Positions 35,495 to 45,617 of a stretch of 49,112 nt of DNA are shown piece by piece. The DNA lies in contig NZ_JHXN01000010.1 of the NCBI RefSeq assembly GCF_000687755.1, forward strand, positions 1 through 49,112, in the 5' to 3' direction. The notes under the pieces were generated by a model, which saw nothing but the letters and a program-made list of their open reading frames with translations, did no database searches and was not told where the DNA came from. Both the position numbers and the translations under genes were made by a program. Each line of letters begins with the position of its first letter. Position 1 is the first letter of the stretch. The stretch is from Taylorella asinigenitalis ATCC 700933 (GTDB taxonomy: Bacteria; Pseudomonadota; Gammaproteobacteria; Burkholderiales; Burkholderiaceae_B).

Positions 35495-38176
35495 TTAGAT
35501 TTCAGCGTCTTCAATACGAGCATCTTCAAATTGATTCAAAATCTGGCCAAGGAGAGTATTTAATGCTGCCGAAATCTCACGTTCGGCCCTATGTCCCGCA
35601 TTGCCAACGGTAATTTCTGCTAGAGCTGTAAACCAGTCCATCAAATAAATCAAAGTAAATTTTTCAGGCGTTTCAGACAATAGCGGAATCTTATCGTTAT
35701 TTGGCGTGGTCTTGAATACAGGCGGCTCAAACAAGGATTTGCCAGGCCTTATCTTACTCAAAGGCCTATCAGCGATGGCAATGTCCCCGAATCCCAACCA
35801 CGAAATAAAGTCCGCAATATGAGTGTAAGCATTGGTCACTTGTCTTGAAGCAAGTTGTTCGCGTTTATGACCTGCTCTCTCGGTTTCACGGAATTTATCA
35901 CTAAGCTTCTCAAGCAACTGCAACCGAACGGCCGCAGTAATTAATTCACTTATGAAATTATCGATAATATTTTTGTTTTGAACCGATAGATTGAAATATC
36001 GCAAAAAACTCTCATCAGATGTTAAGCCACGCAAATGTTCAACCCATCCATCGAATACGGACTGAGAAAATAAAGCGATATTTGATTTTTTAGTTTCAGT
36101 ATTTGCAGCTGGAGTAGGGGCATCATCAAATAGATTAAAACCTTCCATACCGTCAAATGAGAAATCAGTATTTCCCGAAGATTTATCCTCTCCATCTTCT
36201 ACATCTTGATAGTCGACCGCAAAATAAAGCGAACGAATAGTCTCCTGCGGGAGTGTTAAATTATCTAAGAATTCTCCTAAGATACCAGCTTGCTGTCTTA
36301 GTAAAGCATAGATATCGTTGGCTATCCGTTTTTTATCTTCAACAGCACGGTCGCCTTCGCCCTCATACCAAGCACCGAAACGACGAACTACATTTTCGAT
36401 TTCGCGATTAAGTTGCTCAGTTAAACGGTTAAATTTCAACGATGGGTCAGAAACTTTATCGAGATATTCACTCAAATACTCCATACCGCCATCGTTAAGC
36501 TTAAGCATGGCGTCCCATTTTTCTTCTGGATTAGCGACATATTTCTGAATATCTGGGTTTTGAATAAATGTCGATCTCAATATATTCATCTTAGGCATTT
36601 GAGAGTCCATATATTTCACGTCTCGACCTTCGGATGTTTCTATAAATCCACCTGAATAACCAGGTTTTCTTACTAGAAATACGTTATCGAATGGTATTCC
36701 TCTAGACCAATTCTTAACCCAATTGTAATGACCAAAACGCTCTAATATAGTTTGTTTAAGCAAACCATCTACTCCCCAAGATTGTTTTAGATTTTCTTCA
36801 GATGTATTAATGCTAACTTCTGTTCTTTTATCGAATTTTGTAAAAGCCCAGAGCAAGGAAGGAAGCCTTTTTCCACGAATTTCAGCTGTTTCACCTTGGG
36901 TTTTATCAATCCATTTTTCAAGAACTGGCCCTACATCATTAATCTCTAATTGAGCATCACTTGGAGTACACATAATCAAGATATTCATCTCCTGACTATC
37001 TGTATAACTTTCAAATAGATATGCCACTTTACCGCGAAGAATAACTTGACCTACGGTATTATCTCCTTGGTCAAAAGTAACTATTTTCATACGTCCGCGG
37101 TAGCCAGGGAAATCTAGTAAATCAACCTTATTAACGACATCGCATCGAGGCTCATTTTCAAGAGGGAAAATTAATTCTGTAGTTAGAATGGCTAACTGAG
37201 CTAAAGATATATTTACTGGTTGACCAAGTTCACCCTTCCAGCTAACTGGTATAACATCGACTTTATAGTTATCTTCAGGTTTACCTAAACGTTCAACCAT
37301 ATTAACGTTCATAATACTAGAAGCTTTGGATAAATTTCCGTCTTCAGTTTCTTGTACAAGAACATCTAATGGTGCATAAACAAATTCAGGATGCCCCAAG
37401 CTAGAGAGTATTTTCGCAAACAAAATATAAGTTTCAGTTAACTCAGGGAATTTTTCTCCATACCAAAGAATTGAAAATAATTTTGCTCTATCTTCGATAC
37501 TAAGGTGAGGAGCTAGTTGAGCAGCCTTAGACCAATAATTAGCCTTATAAACAGTAACAGAACGAGCAAAATTGTTATTACAGTAGTCCTGTAAATCAAC
37601 AATATCTTCTTCAGCTACACCAGCAACATAGTCAGATTGAACTTTAGGAGTAAGCTCTTTTACAAGCTTATTGATCATTTGTTGATCTGGTTGATACAAA
37701 AGCTTATCGTGATCAAAATCGTTAAAAAAGCCATTTACAAGAATTTTTACGATTTCAATTTCAGAAAACATTCTTAGTTCAATAGGATAGCCTTTAATTC
37801 CTACATCAGCTCTCTTAGTAAATCTTGTAGCCAACCCAGTAGCCTCTTTACCGCCACCAGTAGGATTAATATGATCCATAAAATCCAGTTTTTGGCCATC
37901 GAAGGTTGTGGTTAACTTTCCTTGATCATCAGCGGCTAAAGATGAAATCAAATATGATTTACCAGCTTGCGACAATCCAAAAAGGCCCACAGAAACTGGA
38001 TGCTCCGATGAGTATCCAAGTTTTCGTGCCATAACACGAAGTCTTCTTAAGCTTTCAATTAAACTATTTGCCTCACTGGCAACGCGTGGGCTTTCATTGC
38101 GTGCAGCCTGAACCCAATCGATGGCCTTTTTAGCCCCATCATAAACACTATCCCATGATTCAGAAAGTTTACTCAT
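35495..38176 (-). CDS. srfC: SrfC family protein (dynamin-like P-loop GTPase)
   Basis: 893 residues, the usual SrfC length. P-loop GLSQAGKS (67-74) lies in VSVGLFGLSQAGKSYLISSL; the switch/G3-like motif DFPGYRG and a TKFDKR motif resembling G4 follow. The C-terminal half is helical with acidic insertions. The family (putative virulence factor, SsrB-regulated in Salmonella) is predicted to be a cytoplasmic dynamin-like GTPase, but the biochemical role is unsettled. It overlaps srfB by eight bases, so the two are coupled and probably interact. Confidence 0.9.
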   Translation of the reverse strand: MSKLSESWDSVYDGAKKAIDWVQAARNESPRVASEANSLIESLRRLRVMARKLGYSSEHPVSVGLFGLSQAGKSYLISSLAADDQGKLTTTFDGQKLDFMDHINPTGGGKEATGLATRFTKRADVGIKGYPIELRMFSEIEIVKILVNGFFNDFDHDKLLYQPDQQMINKLVKELTPKVQSDYVAGVAEEDIVDLQDYCNNNFARSVTVYKANYWSKAAQLAPHLSIEDRAKLFSILWYGEKFPELTETYILFAKILSSLGHPEFVYAPLDVLVQETEDGNLSKASSIMNVNMVERLGKPEDNYKVDVIPVSWKGELGQPVNISLAQLAILTTELIFPLENEPRCDVVNKVDLLDFPGYRGRMKIVTFDQGDNTVGQVILRGKVAYLFESYTDSQEMNILIMCTPSDAQLEINDVGPVLEKWIDKTQGETAEIRGKRLPSLLWAFTKFDKRTEVSINTSEENLKQSWGVDGLLKQTILERFGHYNWVKNWSRGIPFDNVFLVRKPGYSGGFIETSEGRDVKYMDSQMPKMNILRSTFIQNPDIQKYVANPEEKWDAMLKLNDGGMEYLSEYLDKVSDPSLKFNRLTEQLNREIENVVRRFGAWYEGEGDRAVEDKKRIANDIYALLRQQAGILGEFLDNLTLPQETIRSLYFAVDYQDVEDGEDKSSGNTDFSFDGMEGFNLFDDAPTPAANTETKKSNIALFSQSVFDGWVEHLRGLTSDESFLRYFNLSVQNKNIIDNFISELITAAVRLQLLEKLSDKFRETERAGHKREQLASRQVTNAYTHIADFISWLGFGDIAIADRPLSKIRPGKSLFEPPVFKTTPNNDKIPLLSETPEKFTLIYLMDWFTALAEITVGNAGHRAEREISAALNTLLGQILNQFEDARIEDAEI

Positions 38177-41100
38177 TTATAAGGCTCCCACTGTCCAACC
38201 AATATTGCGAGTCATTAAGACCAGAATCTAAAAGCGTATTCAAAGTCATTTTTAATCCATTTGTCTTACGACCACTTGATAAAAATGCCTGATCAATTAC
38301 AAAATTTTCTACTTGTTTATTGTGACGATTTTTCTTGTCAAGTTTTAAAGTCACATTTACAGTTTGTCCTTCTGCAATCTGATTACGTAACTCATTGCTC
38401 TCGATAGTTATCGTATAAAGAGGGGAGGCTGCCCATCGTTCCGTATTTAACTGCCTAAAGCCAATACGCGTTTTACCGCGAATTGGGAATGATTGGTCTG
38501 GCAATTCATAATCCTCTTTATCGAGATTGATATCGGAGTAGTAAACGTTTTCTTTTGAAATAGTATTGTTATTATCGATAAGGCCAAGATTCTTAATAGT
38601 TGAATAAGGTTTCAGAGCCATCGACCTAAAGTAAAAACTTGGAATTCTCGAATTTTTGCTCAAAAAGCAAAGCATAGCTCCAACTGTAGCAGTTGTTTTA
38701 GGGTCATCGATTCTGCCTTGTTTGTGGAACGGATACCAATTACCTGTCTTATAACCATGTAATGGAAGAATTCTATTAGATGGCAATGGCAACTGATTCT
38801 TAAAGTATGCTTGTACACCTGGCAGCAATGAAGGCCTACCAGTTAACAACAATACATCGCATTGGTAGAAATAAATAATCTCACATAAAGACTGGAATGT
38901 TTTGCAGATATCATAATGACCTTGCAAGAAATTATTATGGATTTGAAGCAAATTAACTTGCAACGGAATATCAAGAATATTGAAATCTTTACCCAACTCT
39001 CTTGAGATAGGTATATTTACGAAATCAAGAACTTTTTGAGTAGGGGGTTCAAATCCTTCAAGAACACTTCCAAATGTAGCCCCCATCAATTTATTTTTAC
39101 GCTCTAATGGATCGTATTGTTCATAAGCTTGAAGAACTTTAAGTCCTATCGGACGGAAAATTTGTAAAGTTAGTTGCTGTCTCAAAAGCCTGATTTGTAC
39201 GCTATCTGCACCAGAACCAATTAAATCCGATAGCAATGAATCATAATTTTTTATACCCTCTGAAATTAGGTATTTCTTAAGAGATTCAACCACGACATCC
39301 CGAATAATATCAAGTAATATATCATCGCCCGCAACCTTAAACCCATCTCTAAATCTCTGGATAGGTTTTATAAATACATTGGTACCATAAGATTGAGGTA
39401 GGCCGTCTTCTTCCTCATTGCCATAGTCTAAAGTGAAATCAGTAATCACTAAATCTGTAGTACCACCACCAATATCCACAGTTGCTATGGTGACAGCATT
39501 TTTATTTGAAGTTTTATCGGGACGCACCATATCGCTTATAAACTTTTCTGCACGCCCGCCATAATTGATTTGAGTTTCATTAAATAAGTAGACAACTTGA
39601 CTTGCAGTCGCCTCATCCCATTGCACAATTACCTCTGGCAATGTTGGCCAATATTTTTCATCAAATCTATATGCAAAATCCACAGGGTCATCCGTCTTAT
39701 CCCATCCCATCATTTTCCAAGTTAAACCTATAGCCTGATGCATACAGTTTTTGAAATTATTTATTTCTGGCGATGGCATCGCAGGTGGAACAGTCAATAT
39801 TATTGACCTTAGGAAACGTGGAGATTTTGCATGCTCAAGTTTCGCTCTTTGAGCTGGGCTGTTTATTTGCATCAAAGCATGAAGTAAGACTTCGGATAAT
39901 AAGAATGTCATTAATGAACCACGAGAATAGTGTGGTTGGAATACTGGCATCTTACGTTCAAACTCTTCATCAATATCGTCTGAGAGTTCATAAAGAGCTT
40001 CACCTTGACCATTTATATAACCTGAAAGTGGTGCGGCTGTTGCAAATGGTTCGTTATCGGACTCCACATATGATGAGTTAAATCTCCATGCTTGTTCATA
40101 TGGAGTTAAATCCCATAAATATCTTTTTGGACTTGATAATCCAGTAGAGCCTTCATTTCCTTTACGACGGCTAGCTAATCGACTAGCCTCTTTACCTACA
40201 CGAACAATACTAGGCCATTGGAATGCATCTCTGCGTCCACTTTGAACAGAATAGTGTTCTTTGCCGAAAAAGGCCTGAGCAAATTCGACTCTACTCTCGA
40301 AAGGTTCAGAATAAGCAAACTCTGGCATCGATAAATCTCGAATTGATAATTCGTAGCGTTTTTTAAGGCTATCTTGTTCTTGTGCATGGTCTTCAACAAG
40401 AATTCCACAGCTTCTAGAGTTCCCTACATCTAGGATAAGATCTACGGCAATACCTTGGTTTACATCACTGCGATTGTGGGCAATGATTTTGAAATTCGGA
40501 ATATTGAGTTCTTCACCTATTAATGCTAAAAGGTTCAGATAATGAGCTTCATGACTATGATTTTTAAGCTCTTCCTCAATATCATCTTCATAAATTTTTA
40601 GCCTATCTGGTTCAGGAGCAAGTTCTCTAAACAATTCAGCAAGCCAATCTTTCACCCATTTTAGATCTAAGAACCATGAAATATGGTTTGATTGGTATGC
40701 ATATGTGAAGACAGAACCTGCACGAATATCATCTTCCATAGGCCCTAGATATGCGGTGTCTGAGCTATGAGTAAATATTTTTGTATCAATGGCAAGTATT
40801 ACTCGATGTGTATGACCATCCTCATCAGGTTGAGCAAGTTCAACGATTCTAGCCCTAGCCCAGTTAAATGGACCGTTATCGAATCGGTTAGGAGGCATAC
40901 TTCTCAGAATTGGGATAGGTAACCAAATTCCATTGAATAATTTAAGAGACTCCTCAACACTAAAATCAACTGGATTAGTTATGATTTTTCCTGGAAGGGC
41001 AGGGTCTGAATATCCGGAACCGCTTCTATCCAAAACTAATCGACGGATTGGGTCATTATTAGAAGAGGCTAGAAAATAACCTGTATTCTTTTCTTTCCAC

Positions 41101-41204
41101 TTTTTGTCTTTCCAATCTATGGTTAAACCAAAATCTATGAACTGAATTCCACTATTCATAATAAGTGGAATTTCTTTTCCAAATGGGTGTATGTCAGCCA
41201 GCAT
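38169..41204 (-). CDS. srfB: SrfB family protein (Hsp70/actin-fold ATPase-like)
   Basis: 1011 residues, full length for SrfB. SD GAGG precedes the ATG. Two phosphate-loop motifs of the Hsp70/actin superfamily are visible: DVGNSRSCGILV (259-270) and VDIGGGTTDLV (576-586). An ATP-dependent conformational switch is therefore predicted, in the cytoplasm since no signal or membrane segment is seen. The gene lies between srfA and srfC, 17 bases after srfA. Family known from Salmonella as an SsrB-regulated factor; mechanism unknown. Confidence 0.9.
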   Translation of the reverse strand: MLADIHPFGKEIPLIMNSGIQFIDFGLTIDWKDKKWKEKNTGYFLASSNNDPIRRLVLDRSGSGYSDPALPGKIITNPVDFSVEESLKLFNGIWLPIPILRSMPPNRFDNGPFNWARARIVELAQPDEDGHTHRVILAIDTKIFTHSSDTAYLGPMEDDIRAGSVFTYAYQSNHISWFLDLKWVKDWLAELFRELAPEPDRLKIYEDDIEEELKNHSHEAHYLNLLALIGEELNIPNFKIIAHNRSDVNQGIAVDLILDVGNSRSCGILVEDHAQEQDSLKKRYELSIRDLSMPEFAYSEPFESRVEFAQAFFGKEHYSVQSGRRDAFQWPSIVRVGKEASRLASRRKGNEGSTGLSSPKRYLWDLTPYEQAWRFNSSYVESDNEPFATAAPLSGYINGQGEALYELSDDIDEEFERKMPVFQPHYSRGSLMTFLLSEVLLHALMQINSPAQRAKLEHAKSPRFLRSIILTVPPAMPSPEINNFKNCMHQAIGLTWKMMGWDKTDDPVDFAYRFDEKYWPTLPEVIVQWDEATASQVVYLFNETQINYGGRAEKFISDMVRPDKTSNKNAVTIATVDIGGGTTDLVITDFTLDYGNEEEDGLPQSYGTNVFIKPIQRFRDGFKVAGDDILLDIIRDVVVESLKKYLISEGIKNYDSLLSDLIGSGADSVQIRLLRQQLTLQIFRPIGLKVLQAYEQYDPLERKNKLMGATFGSVLEGFEPPTQKVLDFVNIPISRELGKDFNILDIPLQVNLLQIHNNFLQGHYDICKTFQSLCEIIYFYQCDVLLLTGRPSLLPGVQAYFKNQLPLPSNRILPLHGYKTGNWYPFHKQGRIDDPKTTATVGAMLCFLSKNSRIPSFYFRSMALKPYSTIKNLGLIDNNNTISKENVYYSDINLDKEDYELPDQSFPIRGKTRIGFRQLNTERWAASPLYTITIESNELRNQIAEGQTVNVTLKLDKKNRHNKQVENFVIDQAFLSSGRKTNGLKMTLNTLLDSGLNDSQYWLDSGSLINE

Positions 41205-41221
41205 AATATCCTCGAATTTGG

Positions 41222-43168
41222 TTAATTAGTTTTTATTTGAATAGGGAAGGCCTTACCTTCACCATAGGAACCCTTACAATCAGCATTTCCGCTTGAACCT
41301 GCATCGCAAGTTACTTTAGGTAGTTCGTACGAGCTTCCGTCGGTACATTTTGCGTTACCTTTAGCATTAATCTCCAGCTTACCGTTAACAGTGCTTGAAG
41401 TGACGCCTGTCTCACATGAAACTCCATCCCCGCGATTAAGTTTAACCGTGCCATTTCCCTTGTCGTCGAAATTGTACGCAAGGCGTAATGGGCGTCCAGT
41501 TGCATTATCCTGCAAGCCTGAATTTGACGACCAATTACCCTTAAGGAATTTCATATCGCCTGATTTAATATTTTGCTCGGTCAATGCCAACGGTTTAGTG
41601 TTAGGATTTTGTGCAACATTAGGAGCACCTGTAGACCCAGTTGCATTGTTAGTATTATTTGTGTTGTTATTCATACCAACTGGATCTACTGGTGGAACAA
41701 CAGTATTGTTACTTTGAGTGTTCAAATTAGGGTCGACGGGTTTAACAGGATCGACTTGATTGTTTTCCGCTTCAGGCTTGCCTTCTGGACCATTTTTGTT
41801 TTCCTCGCCTGGAGCTTTGTTAGTTTCTTGCCCAGTTAAAGCTGGATCAGGTATTGGAGCAACAGGATTATTATCCTCTGGCTTAGTCTCACCTTCACCT
41901 TCAGGACCCTTATCCTTCCCTTTTTCGCCTTCGCCTAATCCAAGGCCTTCAGCAGTTCCAGTGCCTGTGCCAGTGCCGTCAACACCACCTTCAGATCCTA
42001 CGGCTATGCCATCTTCACCGACAACAACACCATCTTCCCCGACAACAGTGCCATCAAGAAGATTTACACCTTCAAGAGTTTTAAGAATCTCTGTGTCAGT
42101 TACTACAGTATCACTATTTGCTATGTACCATTTACCATTTCGTGATACATAATAATTATTTTCCTTAAATGGAAGTAATATGTCACACTCTCTTGGTTTA
42201 ATAGTTAAAAACTTACCGTCTTTATCCATTAAAACAGTTTCAGAAACTTTGTAGTATGTAATTGGGTCTTTGCATTCCTCTACAACTTCTTTTGTTTCCG
42301 CTATCCCAGTAATTTTGTTAGTTTCTTTTCCACTTACGGGATCTTTCTCAGGAGCTGGAGTGGGAGCAGGGGCGGGATCTGGAGTAGGTTTCGTTTCCTG
42401 TCCTGTGATTTTGTTAGCTGGATCATTTTTGTTTAAAGGAGCTTCAACAGTTCCTATCTTATCAGGGACATTGATACCACTGATATTTTTCTTGCCGTGG
42501 TCTTTGAAATAAAACCAGTATGCAGCCCCTGCTAATAATAAAAGTAATAGTAAAAGTAGTAGCCACCATAACCATCCGCTCTTTTTAGGTGGCAATGCCG
42601 CCGGAACCGCCACGGTAGGCGGTTTTTCAGCCGGTTGAAAATTAGAATGAAGTTGTATAAATGGGTCGGAATAAGGGGCTCTATTTTTATCTATAAAGCC
42701 CCAAAAAGTAATAACAGGTTTTCCGTCTACAAGATAAATATGTTCATTATTAGGAAATCTTATCGCAGTGAGTTGGTCTTTCATTTCCCCATTTGGGAGA
42801 TATAGAAGTCTTGAGAAGATTTGTTGATCACTACTTGTAGATGTAGCAAAATCTTTTCCCAATTGCTCCATCTTTAATTTGAAACATTCTAATTCAGCAA
42901 GAGCAGTTTGACGCTCTTCATCTGTAGCAGAAGTCCATGGGATAATTTGATGTGTTCCATCCGCTCTGGTGCTTTCAAATGGTACATACCAATCGATAAC
43001 ATTTCCAATTTCATTTCTTTGTGGAACTGCTAAAAAATCAGCATATTTTTCTCCACATTTGAATTTGACGGCATTACGAAATTGAGAGGCCACAGTATAA
43101 ACAGGCTGTCCATCCTGCCCCAAGGCCGTATAGTTTTTAAGCTCTCCGCTTCTAAGTAATGCACTCAT
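41222..43168 (-). CDS. srfA: SrfA family protein (single-span, low-complexity stalk)
   Basis: 648 residues. The N-terminal cytoplasmic domain (1-165) carries the SrfA start MSALLRSGELKNYTALGQDG and HIYLVDGKPVITFWGF. One membrane helix (about 198-220) contains a Leu run. The periplasmic middle (230-520) is low-complexity: PTPDPAPAPTPAP, repeated TGQETNK, GEDG repeats and Asn/Thr-rich tracts. The C-terminal domain (about 530-648) is beta-rich with several Cys. First gene of the locus; a terminator of bamC and a possible -10 (43204-43209) lie upstream. Confidence 0.88.
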   Translation of the reverse strand: MSALLRSGELKNYTALGQDGQPVYTVASQFRNAVKFKCGEKYADFLAVPQRNEIGNVIDWYVPFESTRADGTHQIIPWTSATDEERQTALAELECFKLKMEQLGKDFATSTSSDQQIFSRLLYLPNGEMKDQLTAIRFPNNEHIYLVDGKPVITFWGFIDKNRAPYSDPFIQLHSNFQPAEKPPTVAVPAALPPKKSGWLWWLLLLLLLLLLAGAAYWFYFKDHGKKNISGINVPDKIGTVEAPLNKNDPANKITGQETKPTPDPAPAPTPAPEKDPVSGKETNKITGIAETKEVVEECKDPITYYKVSETVLMDKDGKFLTIKPRECDILLPFKENNYYVSRNGKWYIANSDTVVTDTEILKTLEGVNLLDGTVVGEDGVVVGEDGIAVGSEGGVDGTGTGTGTAEGLGLGEGEKGKDKGPEGEGETKPEDNNPVAPIPDPALTGQETNKAPGEENKNGPEGKPEAENNQVDPVKPVDPNLNTQSNNTVVPPVDPVGMNNNTNNTNNATGSTGAPNVAQNPNTKPLALTEQNIKSGDMKFLKGNWSSNSGLQDNATGRPLRLAYNFDDKGNGTVKLNRGDGVSCETGVTSSTVNGKLEINAKGNAKCTDGSSYELPKVTCDAGSSGNADCKGSYGEGKAFPIQIKTN

Positions 43169-43203
43169 ATACCAAACCCCATTTTTACAATTTGTATCAA
43201 TAG

Positions 43204-43209
43204 ATTATA
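43204..43209 (-). promoter_or_regulatory. Possible -10 element for the srf locus
   Basis: TATAAT on the minus strand, 36 bases before the srfA start and just after the bamC terminator T-tract. No convincing -35 is seen, so this is a weak call. Confidence 0.3.
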
Positions 43210-43213
43210 TAAG

Positions 43214-43246
43214 AAAAAAAAGACTCCTCTTTGTCAGAGGAGTCTT
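43214..43246 (-). terminator. Terminator of dapA-bamC
   Basis: An 11-bp perfect stem with a 5-base loop (43219-43246), followed on the minus strand by a T-run. It separates bamC from the srf locus. Confidence 0.93.
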
Positions 43247-43261
43247 AAATCAAGGCTAGGA

Positions 43262-44590
43262 TTAAAGATTATCGTTAATTACCGTCAAAATACGTTTCGC
43301 TGTATTAGTTTGTTCAGGTTCACCTTTAGGATTTAGAACCCTTATTACACTTTTTGTCGATTCATCGTTAATCATCACAGTGTAAGGAAGAGGGGTTAGG
43401 TTACCTCTATCGCCCCACAATCTACTGATGGGATTTGATCCCTCCCTTTTTTCTCCTGTATCAGTGTCAAGATACAGAATAACAAAAGAGTTATTAGCTC
43501 TGTTTGAGCTTTGTACATTAAAACCAGCTCTGTTTAAAGCTTGTTGAACAGTTTCAAAACTGGTTCCTTTATTAGGTATTTCAAGAGAAATGTCGCCTGG
43601 GTCAAAAGATACTGGTCTAGATGAGTTGACCATTTGAACAACTTTTTCTGACTTAGTAGGCATTTGAGCTTTAGGTTTACCAGTTACTACAGGAGCTTCC
43701 GATGGCATGGCAGTAACGATATTGGTTTCAGATGCTTTTGCAGCTTTTGCAGCAGCTTTCTCTGCTTTTAACTGCTCTTTGTATTCACGCTCTCTTTCTC
43801 TAGCTCTCTTAATGCGTTCATCTTCACGTTGTTTTTTAGATTTTTTGAAATCAATACCATCATAAGCAGTTTTAGCTAAATTATCGCTAGCTCCTAAGTG
43901 CTTCATAAGTCTAGCAAGCATTAGTGCATTTAGACTTTCATCCTCTGGAGCTGGCAACCATTTGAATGTGTCTTGATTTCGATCCATTGCAGTCTCTTCC
44001 ATTCTTTCATTAGAGATAAAAATTTCAGATCTGCCGTTGATGCGTTCAATTCTAGTTGTGAAGCGTTCGCGTTCGCCGCTATCGTAAACGTTATCGATTA
44101 GAGAACCCAAAGTTCTTCTAAGTAAAGTATCTGGGATTTTAGCCCTGTCCTCAGCCCAATCAGTACGAATAATACCAACTTCAGGACGGTCCTGATCAAT
44201 AGTAAAACCTAAATCACCCCAGAAAGAAAGTAATAGTGGATAAACTTCGTTAGGGTCTGCATCCACTTGCAACCAACGAGTAGAGCCCTTAGATAGGATA
44301 CGCATATTATCGTGTTGAGGAAGAACTACATTTCCGCTGCGTTTGTTTGCTTGTTCCTTAGCTAAAGCTTCATTAAATTTAATCGCTGAGGCCTGCCCAT
44401 CTCTAGTAGAGTATTGGGGAGTTATTGCTGCAGATGATAAATCAGGTGGCAATGCCAACGGATCCCCTCTAACTGCACTTTTATAATCAACTTCTTTTTC
44501 AGGCAGTATGTCATCTGTGGAACTACATCCAACCATAACAGCTGATGCAACTAAAGCCGAGCAAATGAGATGTTTATTTTTAAAATTCAT
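43262..44590 (-). CDS. bamC: Outer membrane assembly lipoprotein BamC
   Basis: 442 residues. Lipobox MVGC (Cys22). The following unstructured LPEKEVDYKSAVRGDPLALPPDL is the BamD-binding lasso typical of BamC. Two helix-grip domains follow, the first with WLQVDADPNEVYPLLLSFWGDLGFTI.... and RTDWAEDRA, the second from GDISLEIPN. An Ala/Lys-rich coiled linker (about 245-290) lies between them. Periplasmic side of the outer membrane, part of BamABCDE. It is 12 bases after dapA, the order found in E. coli as well. Confidence 0.92.
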   Translation of the reverse strand: MNFKNKHLICSALVASAVMVGCSSTDDILPEKEVDYKSAVRGDPLALPPDLSSAAITPQYSTRDGQASAIKFNEALAKEQANKRSGNVVLPQHDNMRILSKGSTRWLQVDADPNEVYPLLLSFWGDLGFTIDQDRPEVGIIRTDWAEDRAKIPDTLLRRTLGSLIDNVYDSGERERFTTRIERINGRSEIFISNERMEETAMDRNQDTFKWLPAPEDESLNALMLARLMKHLGASDNLAKTAYDGIDFKKSKKQREDERIKRAREREREYKEQLKAEKAAAKAAKASETNIVTAMPSEAPVVTGKPKAQMPTKSEKVVQMVNSSRPVSFDPGDISLEIPNKGTSFETVQQALNRAGFNVQSSNRANNSFVILYLDTDTGEKREGSNPISRLWGDRGNLTPLPYTVMINDESTKSVIRVLNPKGEPEQTNTAKRILTVINDNL

Positions 44591-44602
44591 ATGTAACCTG
44601 CT

Positions 44603-45502
44603 TCAAATTAAATTTAAGTTTTTTAATGATTGGTCAATTTTTTCTGCTAGACCATCAGTAATTTGTGTTAGTGGAAGGCGATAGCCTAGTTGTGATTTCC
44701 CGATTTTATGAACTGCATATTTAACAGGAATAGGGTTGGGTTCTTTAAAAAGAATATGATTTAGTTCATCAAGCTTAGAGTTGATTTCTCTAACTTTTAA
44801 AATATTTCCCTCTAGTGCAGCAAAGCATAATTCATGCATTAATTTAGGTGCAACGTTTCCAGTTACTGTAATATTTGCCTGAGCCCCTAATAGAATCAAA
44901 GCCGCAGCTGTTAAGTCATCCCCAGAATAGATTTGGAAATGTTCTGGTTTATTTGAAACTAATTCAGTTATCCGTGAGATATCTCCAGTAGCATCTTTAA
45001 GTCCAATAATATTTTGTAGCTCAGATAATCTAAGAACCGTATCATTTTTCATGTCGATAACAGTTCTACCTGGTACGTTATATAAAATAATTGGAAGTTC
45101 TGAGTTTTCAGAGATAGCTTTGTAGTGCTGAAACAAACCTTCTTGTGTAGGTTTGTTGTAGTATGGAACAACTGACAGGCCTGCAGATGCACCAGCTTTA
45201 TGAGCATGATTAGCGAGAAAAATAGCTTCTTTGGTAGAGTTACCGCCTGTCCCAGCAATTATGGGTATACGACCCGCAGAGTGATCTACAGCAAGACTAA
45301 CTAACTCAACATGTTCATTAAAATCGATGGTTGGAGATTCTCCAGAAGTACCAACAATAATCAAAGCATCAGACCCTTCCTCGACATGCCAGTCAATAAG
45401 ATTTTTAAACGCATCCCTATCTATGTCACCCGAAGGAGTCATCGGAGTAACCATAGCGACAAGACTGCCTTTAAAAACAGGATATTTGGAAGTAACTATC
45501 AT
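44603..45502 (-). CDS. dapA: 4-hydroxy-tetrahydrodipicolinate synthase
   Basis: 299 residues, TIM-barrel enzyme condensing pyruvate and aspartate semialdehyde in lysine/DAP synthesis. Motifs are GTSGESPTI (substrate phosphate-like loop), the catalytic Tyr in ILYNVPGRT, the Schiff-base Lys in IGLKDATGD, and IYSGDD. First gene of dapA-bamC. The tRNA-Arg-derived repeat at 45618 lies upstream. Confidence 0.96.
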   Translation of the reverse strand: MIVTSKYPVFKGSLVAMVTPMTPSGDIDRDAFKNLIDWHVEEGSDALIIVGTSGESPTIDFNEHVELVSLAVDHSAGRIPIIAGTGGNSTKEAIFLANHAHKAGASAGLSVVPYYNKPTQEGLFQHYKAISENSELPIILYNVPGRTVIDMKNDTVLRLSELQNIIGLKDATGDISRITELVSNKPEHFQIYSGDDLTAAALILLGAQANITVTGNVAPKLMHELCFAALEGNILKVREINSKLDELNHILFKEPNPIPVKYAVHKIGKSQLGYRLPLTQITDGLAEKIDQSLKNLNLI

Positions 45503-45617
45503 AAACCAAAGTCTAACTTAATTAATGCACTAGTTTAACTAATTAATTATGGGCTGTAATAATTTTGTTATGGAATAAAAGAAATTTTTTTGATATGTAT
45601 GAGGAGAAAAAGAATAA

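Noticed and set aside
41760-42152. Plus-strand reading frame of 130 codons opposite srfA
   Set aside because: Pro/Ser low complexity mirrors the Gly/Glu repeats of SrfA on the coding strand; not a gene.
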